Source: DASXAI01 sp963798445 (lineage in GTDB: Bacteria > Actinomycetota > Acidimicrobiia > Acidimicrobiales > Ilumatobacteraceae). From it: a stretch of 64,000 nucleotides of DNA. The notes under the pieces are model-generated. The model made no database searches, had not been told where the DNA came from, and saw nothing but the letters and a program-made list of their open reading frames with translations. The translations under genes and the position numbers were made by a program. The DNA lies in NCBI GenBank assembly GCA_963798445.1, contig CAWCTH010000011.1:806001-870000 (forward strand), in the 5' to 3' direction. Shown here piece by piece: positions 42,125 through 49,105 of the stretch; positions within the stretch are counted from its first letter, which is position 1; the number at the start of each line of letters is the position of its first letter.

Positions 42125-43720
42125 ATGTCGCTTGGTCAGGCCACGGCGCAGGACGCCCCCGATGATCCGGGCGATGAGCCGGTCGACCAGCCTGACGCCA
42201 GCGCCGCCCCGGACGGCGCCGATCCTCCGCCGCCGGCTGGCCGGAGGCCGACGCGACGACGGCGAACCATGGCCGCTGTCCTCGTGGTCGTCCTCCTGAT
42301 CGCCGGGGCTGGAGCGTGGTGGTGGAGCGATCGCTCGGACGGCGCGTCGGCCACGGCGGCGGCGACGACCAAGCAGGTGCTCACCGTGTCCAGCGGCACG
42401 CTCGACACCACTGTCACTGCCGAAGGCACCGTGGCCGCCGCCAACACCGCCGACCTGAGCTTCGCCTCGGCCGGCACCGTGACGGCGGTCAATGTGGCCG
42501 CGGGGGACAAGGTGACGGCGGGCCAGGTGCTGGCCACGATCGATTCGGCGGCCCTCGACGCGGCGGTGGCCAAAGCCCAGGCGACCCTCGATGATGCCAA
42601 CGCCAAGCTGTCCGACGATCAGACCGCCGACGCCTCCGACGACCAATTGGTCGCCGATCAGTCGAACGTCACGGTGGCCCAGGACGCGCTGACGGCAGCG
42701 CAGACGGCCGATGCCGGCGCGTCGTTGACGGCCACGATCGACGGCACGGTGACGGCGGTGAACCTCACCGTCGGCGAGCAGCTGTCGGCCAGCGGTACCG
42801 GCGGCACGTCACTGACCGGGTCGGCGACCGGCTCCGGCCGCACGGCCGGGGCGATCGGCTCGGGATCCGGTACCGGCCAGGGCAACAACCAAGCGGCTGC
42901 TTCCTCGGCGCAGATCCAAGTGGTCAGCACGGGTTCGTTCGTCGTCGACCTCGCCGTCGGCAGCACCGACATCGCCGCCGTGGCGACTGGCCAACCGGTC
43001 ACGATGAGCGTCACCACCTCGAGCACGGCAACGAACGCCGGCGGCTTTGCAGCGGCGCTCGCCGCTGGAGGGTTCGGTGGTGCTGCCCGGCGCGCCGCCG
43101 CCGGTGCCACGGGCGCGCCGAACATCGGTGGCGCCGCGCCCGGTGCGACCGGGCAGATCGGTGCCACAGGTCAGACCGGTGCGCCGGGCCAGGGCGCCAA
43201 CGGCGGCGTGGGCCAGGCCACGGGAGCTACCGCGACCGGCGCGGTGACCGACGTGAGCAAGGTCGCCACGACGACGTCCGGCGTGGCCAGCTACACGGTC
43301 AAGGTGGCCTTCACCGCCGATCCGACCACGATGTTCATCGGCTCGAACGTCACCGCGGCGATCACGACGGCGCAGCGGACCGGCGTCACCCTCGTGCCCG
43401 CGCTGGCGGTCACCACGACGGACGGCCGCTCGACGGTGCAAGTCGCCACGGACGGCACGGCTACCGGGCCTACCGAGACCCGCAACGTCACCCTCGGCCA
43501 GACCAGCGGGGCGATGGTGGAGGTCACCAACGGCCTCGCCGTCGGCGACAAGGTCGTGGTCGAGGTGCCCGCGGGCTTCGCCGGGCGAGCCGGCGGCCAG
43601 GGCCGCACGGGCGCCGGTACCGGAACGGGCTTCGGGGGCGGGAACGGCACGGGGTCGGGCGGCCAAGGTCGCACGGGCATCGGTACCGGCCAGGCGCCGG
43701 CAGGAAGCCCGGGCGGATGA
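42125..43720 (+). CDS. MacA/HlyD-like periplasmic-adaptor family protein (adaptor 1)
   Basis: A 531-residue protein from ATG 42125. A Pro/Asp-rich cytoplasmic tail (~48 residues) precedes one transmembrane helix (AAVLVVVLLIAGAGAWWW). The lipoyl-like half-motif is split by a short helical hairpin: FASAGTVTAVNVAAGDKVTA before, and LTATIDGTVTAVNLTVGEQL after. A Gly/Ala-rich, partly collagen-like insert (ATGQIGATGQTGAPGQG) follows, then a beta-barrel part (NVTAAITTAQRTGVTLVPAL) and a Gly-rich C-terminal tail. It would couple the ABC pump to extracytoplasmic substrate. Translationally coupled to the ATPase (ATGA). Frame intact. Confidence 0.85.
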   Translation: MSLGQATAQDAPDDPGDEPVDQPDASAAPDGADPPPPAGRRPTRRRRTMAAVLVVVLLIAGAGAWWWSDRSDGASATAAATTKQVLTVSSGTLDTTVTAEGTVAAANTADLSFASAGTVTAVNVAAGDKVTAGQVLATIDSAALDAAVAKAQATLDDANAKLSDDQTADASDDQLVADQSNVTVAQDALTAAQTADAGASLTATIDGTVTAVNLTVGEQLSASGTGGTSLTGSATGSGRTAGAIGSGSGTGQGNNQAAASSAQIQVVSTGSFVVDLAVGSTDIAAVATGQPVTMSVTTSSTATNAGGFAAALAAGGFGGAARRAAAGATGAPNIGGAAPGATGQIGATGQTGAPGQGANGGVGQATGATATGAVTDVSKVATTTSGVASYTVKVAFTADPTTMFIGSNVTAAITTAQRTGVTLVPALAVTTTDGRSTVQVATDGTATGPTETRNVTLGQTSGAMVEVTNGLAVGDKVVVEVPAGFAGRAGGQGRTGAGTGTGFGGGNGTGSGGQGRTGIGTGQAPAGSPGG

Positions 43721-44460
43721 GCACAGGAACGATCGAGGCGGCGCAAGGATCGCCTGACATCGAGCAAACGTCGCCGACCGCCGTCATCGAGCTGATCGAC
43801 GTCAGCAAGGTCTACGCCACCGGCTGCCTCGAAGTGCACGCGCTGCGCAACATCTCGCTGCGCATCGACGAGAACGAGTTCGTCGCCGTCACCGGCCCGT
43901 CCGGATCGGGCAAGTCGACCCTCATGCACATCCTCGGTTGCCTCGATGTGCCGACGACCGGAATCTTCCGGTTGGCCGGCCACGACGTGCAGTCGCTCGA
44001 CGAGGACCAGCTCTCCGACGTGCGCAACCTCTTCATCGGCTTCGTCTTCCAGCAGTTCAACCTCCTCGCCTACCTGCCGGCGTGGCGCAACGTGGAGTTG
44101 CCGCTCGTGTACGCGGGCGTGCGTCCTGCGGAGCGCCGCCAGCGCGCCCTCGCGGCGCTGGAGACCGTCGGCCTGTCCGACCGCGCCGATCACCGGCCGG
44201 GCGAGCTCTCCGGCGGGCAGCAGCAGCGCGTCGCGGTGGCACGGGCGCTGGTGACCGAGCCGGGCATGATCCTGGCCGACGAGCCCACGGGCAACCTCGA
44301 CTCGGTCTCGTCGGCCGACGTGTTGGCCCTGCTGGACGAACTGCACGATGCCGGACGCACCATCGTGCTGATCACCCACGAACCGGACGTGGCGAGGCGG
44401 GCGAGCCGCATCATCAAGATCCACGACGGCCGGATCGAGCCGGCGGACGGCCGTTCATGA
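43717..44460 (+). CDS. MacB-type ABC transporter ATP-binding protein
   Basis: A 247-residue ATPase of the LolD/MacB/FtsE class. Walker A GPSGSGKSTLMHILG, Q-loop FVFQQFNLLAYLPAWRNVEL, signature LSGGQQQRVAVARAL, Walker B MILADEPTGNLDS and H-loop VLITHEPDV are all present. The ~30-residue N-terminal extension before the domain is unusual but short. Overlapping starts and stops link it to adaptor 1 upstream and to the permease downstream. Frame intact. Confidence 0.95.
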   Translation: MSTGTIEAAQGSPDIEQTSPTAVIELIDVSKVYATGCLEVHALRNISLRIDENEFVAVTGPSGSGKSTLMHILGCLDVPTTGIFRLAGHDVQSLDEDQLSDVRNLFIGFVFQQFNLLAYLPAWRNVELPLVYAGVRPAERRQRALAALETVGLSDRADHRPGELSGGQQQRVAVARALVTEPGMILADEPTGNLDSVSSADVLALLDELHDAGRTIVLITHEPDVARRASRIIKIHDGRIEPADGRS

Positions 44461-45692
44461 ACTGGCGAGACACCTTCCGTACCGCGGCCGAAGCCGTGCG
44501 CACGCACCGGCTGCGCTCGGCCCTGACGACGCTCGGCATCCTCATCGGGATCAGCGCGGTCGTGCTCACGGTCGGCCTCGGCCAAGGCGCGCAGGCCGAA
44601 GTCCGCGACAGCATCAACGCCCTCGGCACCAACCTGTTGGTGATCTCGCCGGGAAGCACGACCAACGCCAGCACCGGGGTCCGCGGCGGCTTCGGGTCGG
44701 CATCGACACTGACCCGCCAGGACGTGGCCGCGCTGACATCGCCCGATGCGGCGCCCGACATCCAGGCCGTCGCGGGTGTCTCCACGACGTCGGCGTCGCT
44801 GGTGCAGGGCACCACGAACTGGACGACGACGCTCACCGGCACTACCGCCAGCTGGCAGGAGGTCCGATCACGACAGCTGGAGGCGGGCCGGTTCCTGACC
44901 GACACCGACGACCAATCGGCGGCCGCCGTGGTGGTGCTCGGGCCGGACACCGCCACGCAGCTGTTCGGCACCACCAATGTGGTGGGACGCACGGTCACCT
45001 ACAACGGCGTCACGCTCGATGTCGTCGGGGTGTTGAAGCCGCTGAGTTCGTCAGAGACCACGACGAGCAACGACATCGCGCTCGTGCCGGCCACGACCTA
45101 CGCGCAGCGCCTCGTCGGCGGCACCAGTCGCAACTCGGTCAGCTCGATCTACGTGAAGGCCACGTCGTCGGGGACGCTGTCGGCCGCGTATCAAGAGGCT
45201 GACTCGCTGCTGCTCAACCGCCACGGCATCACCACCGCCACTGCCGCCGACTTCTCCATCGCCACCGAGCAGTCGATCCTTTCAGCGGCAACGACCGTCG
45301 ACGACACGATGCGCGTGATGCTCGGCGGCATCGCCGTCATCTCGCTGCTCGTCGGTGGGATCGGTGTCATGAACATCATGCTCGTGTCCGTCACCGAGCG
45401 GATCCGCGAGATCGGGCTGCGCAAGGCGCTCGGCGGTCGACCCCGGCTCATCCGCCGCCAGTTCCTGGTCGAGGCATGCCTGCTGGGCTTCGCCGGCGGC
45501 TTGCTCGGCGTCGGGCTCGGTCTCGCCGGCGCGGCGATCCTGCCCCATCTCACCGGTTCGAGGGTCATCATCTCGGTGCCGGCGGCCATTGGCGCCATCG
45601 TCATGGCGATGGCCATCGGCGTGGGCTTCGGGGTCTATCCCGCCACCCGCGCCGCCCGTCTCGCACCGATCGACGCCTTGAGGAACGAATGA
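44457..45692 (+). CDS. MacB/FtsX-type ABC transporter permease
   Basis: A 411-residue permease from ATG 44457. One N-terminal transmembrane helix (LTTLGILIGISAVVLTVGLG) is followed by a large extracellular MacB periplasmic core domain (GTNLLVISPGSTTNAS, TNVVGRTVTYNGVTLDVVGV) and three C-terminal helices (MLGGIAVISLLVGGIGVMN with the coupling motif RIREIGLRKALGG, then the final two helices). This is the standard mechanotransmission-type topology. Stop overlaps the next start (ATGA). Frame intact. Confidence 0.94.
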   Translation: MNWRDTFRTAAEAVRTHRLRSALTTLGILIGISAVVLTVGLGQGAQAEVRDSINALGTNLLVISPGSTTNASTGVRGGFGSASTLTRQDVAALTSPDAAPDIQAVAGVSTTSASLVQGTTNWTTTLTGTTASWQEVRSRQLEAGRFLTDTDDQSAAAVVVLGPDTATQLFGTTNVVGRTVTYNGVTLDVVGVLKPLSSSETTTSNDIALVPATTYAQRLVGGTSRNSVSSIYVKATSSGTLSAAYQEADSLLLNRHGITTATAADFSIATEQSILSAATTVDDTMRVMLGGIAVISLLVGGIGVMNIMLVSVTERIREIGLRKALGGRPRLIRRQFLVEACLLGFAGGLLGVGLGLAGAAILPHLTGSRVIISVPAAIGAIVMAMAIGVGFGVYPATRAARLAPIDALRNE

Positions 45693-47662
45693 CCACGCCC
45701 GAGTCCCCCGAGCTTCCCGACCCGGTATTGCCGGCCCGGCTGGCCAGGACCGATCTCGCCTCGAAATTCCCGGCGTCGGTCGTTGCCGGTGGCCGCCGGC
45801 GAGGTCGCCGCCGGGCCCGGGCCGTCATCGCCGTGGTGCTGGTGGCGGTGGTCGCCGTCGGTGGTGGCCTGGCGATGCGCGCATCGGCGTCGGGCCCCTC
45901 GAGCTATCGCACGGCGACGGCCAGCCAGCGCGACATCGAATCGCTGTTGAACACCGTGGCCACCATCGAGCCGGTGAGCCAGGCCACCGTCGGCTTCCCG
46001 GTGGCCGGTACGGTCGCCACCGTCGCCGTGGCGGTGGGCGACACCGTCACCGCCGGCCAGACCTTGGCGACGCTCGACGTCACCGCCCTCACCGCGACAC
46101 TGCACCAGAAGCAGGCGGCGCTCGACGCCGCCAACCTCACCCTGCAGCGCGCGCTGAACGGCGAGAGCGTCAGCGCGACGACCCGCTCGTTCTCGACGGC
46201 ACGGGCAACGCCGCAGTACATCCTCTACGCCGCCAGCACCAGCGATTCCAATCCGGACCTGGCCGCCGCCCAGCAGGCGGTCCTGGCCGCGCAGCACGAT
46301 GTCGACACGGCGCGGGCCCAGGCGGCGACGTCGCTGGCGTCGGCCACCACGGTCTGTGCTGCCATCGGTGTGGATGTGACGACTGATCCGGCCGCGGCCC
46401 TCACGTCGATCAACGCCTGCCAGACGGCGCTCCAAGCGGTCGTCACCGCCCAGACGGCCGTCAGCGATGCGCAGACCGCCCTGGCGTCGGCATCGGGCGC
46501 GCTCGACGATCTCCTGACGCAGCTCGCCAACCAGCTGCCGCCACCGACGACCGAGCCGCCGACCACGACCACGACCGAGCCACCCACGACCGAGCCACCC
46601 ACGACCGAGCCGACGACTGCGCCCAGCCCGACGACGACCGAACCGAGCCCGACGACGACCGTGGCCGGCCCGACCACGTCGACGACCGAGCCCAGCCCCA
46701 TGACGACCGCGCCACCGACGACGTCCACGACGGTGCCGTCGCCCGCCACGACGCCCGGGCGCGGTGGACCGCCAGCCGGTGACACGACCGCGACGACGAC
46801 TCCTGGTGACAGCAGTGGCACCGGATCCGCAACCGGAACGCGCAGCGGCGGCAGTGGTGGCTTCAGCCGGTCGGCCGCGTCATCGGGCGGCGGCGGCGGC
46901 GGCGGTTCGGCGCCCGCCGCCGCCTCGCCGTCATCAGCGGACCTCGTGTCGTATCAGAGCGCCGTCGACGCTGCGGCCGGCGATGTCACCGTCGCCCAAC
47001 AGGCGCTGGCCCAGGCCACCGTCGTGAGCCCCATAGCCGGGACGGTGGTGGCGGTGAACATCGCGGCGGGCGACAGCGCTGCGGCGGCATCGACCACGCA
47101 GAACGTCGTGGTGCAAGGGCCGGGCGGTTACGAGGCCAACACCACGGTCAGCTTGAACGACGTGGCGAAGATCAAGGTCGGCCAGGCCGCCACGGTGACG
47201 GCCGACGGTGCGACGGCTCCGGTCGCCGGCAAGGTCGTGGCGATCTCGGCCGTGCCGACGTCCACCGCGGCAACGACGAGCTACGGCGTGGTGATCGCAC
47301 TGCCCCCCGATGCCCCGTCGCTCAGGAACGGCGCGATCGGTTCGGTCGGCATCGTGACCGGCAGCGCCTCGGGCGTCGCCGTGCCGACGTCCGCCGTCAC
47401 CACGACAGGCACGCGCCACACGGTCACGGTGGTCGAGGGCTCGACGACGCAAGTCGTCGCTGTTCAGGTCGGCGTGGTCGGCACGACGTGGACCCAGATC
47501 ACCAACGGGTTGCAGGCCGGCCAGCAGGTGGTCTTGGCCACCGTGAGCGAGCCGCTGCCCAGCTCGGCCACCAACGTCACCACCAACGCCAACGCCACCG
47601 TGACCGGGAATCCGTTCGCCGGCGGGCGGTTCAGGGGTGCGTTCGGGAGGGGGCAGGGATGA
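45689..47662 (+). CDS. Second HlyD-like adaptor with a ~130-residue Pro/Thr/Gly-rich linker in the hairpin
   Basis: A 657-residue protein. A basic cytoplasmic tail precedes one transmembrane helix near residues 46-63 (VIAVVLVAVVAVGGGLAM). The first lipoyl-like half (VGFPVAGTVATVAVAVGDTV) leads into a long helix region (~182-280). Residues ~283-412 are a low-complexity linker (repeats of TTEPPTT, then Gly/Ser-rich and a poly-Gly run). The second helix (~413-443) and second lipoyl half (VSPIAGTVVAVNIAAGDSA) follow, then barrel domains. Linker insertion is therefore at the hairpin tip. Having two adaptors in one operon is unusual. Coupled to the permease and followed by a lipoprotein gene. Frame intact. 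Confidence 0.83.
   Translation: MTTPESPELPDPVLPARLARTDLASKFPASVVAGGRRRGRRRARAVIAVVLVAVVAVGGGLAMRASASGPSSYRTATASQRDIESLLNTVATIEPVSQATVGFPVAGTVATVAVAVGDTVTAGQTLATLDVTALTATLHQKQAALDAANLTLQRALNGESVSATTRSFSTARATPQYILYAASTSDSNPDLAAAQQAVLAAQHDVDTARAQAATSLASATTVCAAIGVDVTTDPAAALTSINACQTALQAVVTAQTAVSDAQTALASASGALDDLLTQLANQLPPPTTEPPTTTTTEPPTTEPPTTEPTTAPSPTTTEPSPTTTVAGPTTSTTEPSPMTTAPPTTSTTVPSPATTPGRGGPPAGDTTATTTPGDSSGTGSATGTRSGGSGGFSRSAASSGGGGGGGSAPAAASPSSADLVSYQSAVDAAAGDVTVAQQALAQATVVSPIAGTVVAVNIAAGDSAAAASTTQNVVVQGPGGYEANTTVSLNDVAKIKVGQAATVTADGATAPVAGKVVAISAVPTSTAATTSYGVVIALPPDAPSLRNGAIGSVGIVTGSASGVAVPTSAVTTTGTRHTVTVVEGSTTQVVAVQVGVVGTTWTQITNGLQAGQQVVLATVSEPLPSSATNVTTNANATVTGNPFAGGRFRGAFGRGQG
46535..46925 (+). 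repeat. Low-complexity coding repeat (Thr/Pro/Glu, then Gly/Ser)
   Basis: Degenerate ACGACCGAGCC-type units encode TTEPPTT repeats inside adaptor 2, ending in a Gly codon run near 46885-46910. It is coding, not a CRISPR or intergenic satellite. Confidence 0.8.
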
Positions 47663-47696
47663 CCGAGCCATCGAGGCTCCGACGGGAGAGATCAGG

Positions 47697-48321
47697 ATGA
47701 AGACGAAGATGTTGTTGCCGGCGTTCGCCGCCGCCATGGTGGTGCTGCTGGGGGCGTGCGGAGGCGGCGGCGGCTCGTCCGTGGCGACGACGCCGACCAC
47801 GGCGGCCGCTTCCGACCCGTCGGCGACGGCCGGGCAGACCGGTGACGGGGGCGGGCCCGGGGGCCGCCTCAGCGACCCGGCCGTGCAGCAGTGCCTCGCT
47901 GACAAGGGCGTCACGGTGCCGTCGTTCACGCCGGGCCAGGGCCGGCGCGGCGCGCCAGGGCGGCCAGGGCGGCCAGGGCGGCGACACCAATCAGGGCCAA
48001 GCGCCGGCGGCCGGGGAGACACCCGGCAGCGGACAGGGACGCGGTAGTGGCATCGACGCCGAGACGCGCCAGGCGATGCAGGACTGTGGCGTCACCTTCG
48101 GCCGAGGCGGCTTCGGCGCGGGTGGCGGCGGGGCCAGGGGCGCGTTCAACGACCCGGCCTTGCAGCAGTGCCTCGCCGACAAGGGCATCACGCTGCCGCA
48201 GTTCGGTGGGGCAGCGTCGTCGGCCGGGGGCGCGCCGGCGTCCATCGACGCCAACACCCGCCAGGCCATCCAGGACTGCCGGGCGGCCGCCAGCACGTCG
48301 ACCACCACCCCCGCCGGCTGA
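47697..48321 (+). CDS. Lipoprotein with a duplicated Cys-containing module (one frameshift)
   Basis: About 207 codons from ATG 47697. The signal peptide ends in a lipobox (AAMVVLLGAC), predicting a membrane-anchored lipoprotein. The mature part contains two copies of a module: DPAVQQCLADKGVTVPSF, later IDAETRQAMQDCGV; and DPALQQCLADKGITLPQFGG, later IDANTRQAIQDC. Each copy thus carries a pair of Cys. The linkers are Gly/Ala-rich. A frameshift near 47950 sits in a repetitive CAGGGCGG run between the modules. It follows adaptor 2 by 34 bases, so it probably belongs to the same export operon. Function unknown. Confidence 0.72.
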
Positions 48322-48498
48322 CCCGAACGCAACGTCTACGAGCGAACCGACGCGCGTTCTCCGTCACAGAGGAGGACAGAGCGAATCAGTTGCCCGGGAA
48401 CGGGGGTCAGCCGGGTTGCTCGGCGAGCGACCTCGATGATGCCGGGCACCGCGTCGCCACGATGACCCGCCGGATGGTTGTCCACCGACCAGCGCCGG

Positions 48499-48675
48499 CC
48501 CATCGAGCGCAACAGCGTGCTCGGGACCTCTACGAGCTTCGTGAACCTGCTCGACCTGTGCGCGCTCACCCCGCCGGTCTACGGCGTAGGCCCGCCCGAT
48601 CGTCCGCCGCCCAGCATCTCGTTCGTGGCGCCGGCGTGGGCCGACGACCTCCTCGTCACGTTGGGCCGGCGGCTG
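48499..48675 (+). pseudogene. Allophanate-hydrolase amidase-domain fragment
   Basis: In frame, the peptide PIERNSVLGTSTSFVNLLDL and SISFVAPAWADDLLVTLGRR matches the conserved end of the amidase domain of AtzF-type allophanate hydrolases (normally RNxxLGxYTNFVNLLDL, then APAxxDxxLLxLG). No catalytic Ser-Ser-Lys part precedes it and the homology ends where the opposite-strand C-terminal-domain gene begins. It is a remnant about 59 residues long. Confidence 0.55.
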
Positions 48676-49063
48676 CGGCGAGGTATGCCCTCCATCCCCC
48701 GTAGCGCGTGATGTCAGCGCAGCCCGCGGCGCCCACGGTCTCACACAGGAACCCGGCCACGTCGGAGCCATCCTCCAACAGCACGCGCCCGATGCACAAC
48801 GGTGCCGGAACACCGGCGACGATGTGGCCGAACGCCGCCACCTCCAACTCGTACACCTCCACCTCGATGGCGCCGGCACGGTGGTCTCCGGGTTCGGTGC
48901 GGATGAGGCCGGGCTTGGGTGGCTGGGTCGGCAATGCCACCAGCCGGTAGCACGGGGCCGTCCTGGTGGTGGCCACGAGCTGGGCGCCGCGGTCGATCAG
49001 CTGCGCGTTGAGGGGCTGGCCGCGGAGATGGGCGCCCACGACGCCGAGGCGCACTCGAGCCAT
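48656..49063 (-). CDS. Stand-alone allophanate hydrolase C-terminal domain protein
   Basis: A 135-residue protein that corresponds to the separate C-terminal domain of AtzF/allophanate hydrolase: LGVVGAHLRGQPLNAQLIDR, RTAPCYRLVAL, PPKPGLIRTEPG, IEVEVYELEVAAFG, VPAPLCIGRVLLEDGSDVAG and ITRYGGWRAYL. In AtzF this domain acts on the product of the amidase domain. A TACCGT box 8 bases before ATG 49063 indicates it has its own promoter and is a real small gene rather than a truncated one. Its 3' end overlaps the amidase remnant on the opposite strand. Frame intact. Confidence 0.78.
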   Translation of the reverse strand: MARVRLGVVGAHLRGQPLNAQLIDRGAQLVATTRTAPCYRLVALPTQPPKPGLIRTEPGDHRAGAIEVEVYELEVAAFGHIVAGVPAPLCIGRVLLEDGSDVAGFLCETVGAAGCADITRYGGWRAYLAAAAGPT

Positions 49064-49071
49064 GAGACTTC

Positions 49072-49077
49072 ACGGTA
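49072..49077 (-). promoter_or_regulatory. Leaderless -10 box (TACCGT) for the AtzF C-domain gene
   Basis: On the minus strand TACCGT ends 8 bases before ATG 49063. It lies in the 42-base gap after the GH65 gene. Confidence 0.5.
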
Positions 49078-49105
49078 GGCGATCGGTCGGCGCGGCCGCC
49101 GGTGT

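Noticed and set aside
40361..42646. Long minus-strand open frame over the second SsuD-like gene and the G/C tract
   Set aside because: It crosses a low-complexity region and the antisense of two well-supported genes, with no recognisable domain.
46535..46925. Possible CRISPR-like or satellite repeat
   Set aside because: The repeats are irregular, in frame, and encode the TTEPPTT linker of adaptor 2; there are no equal spacers.
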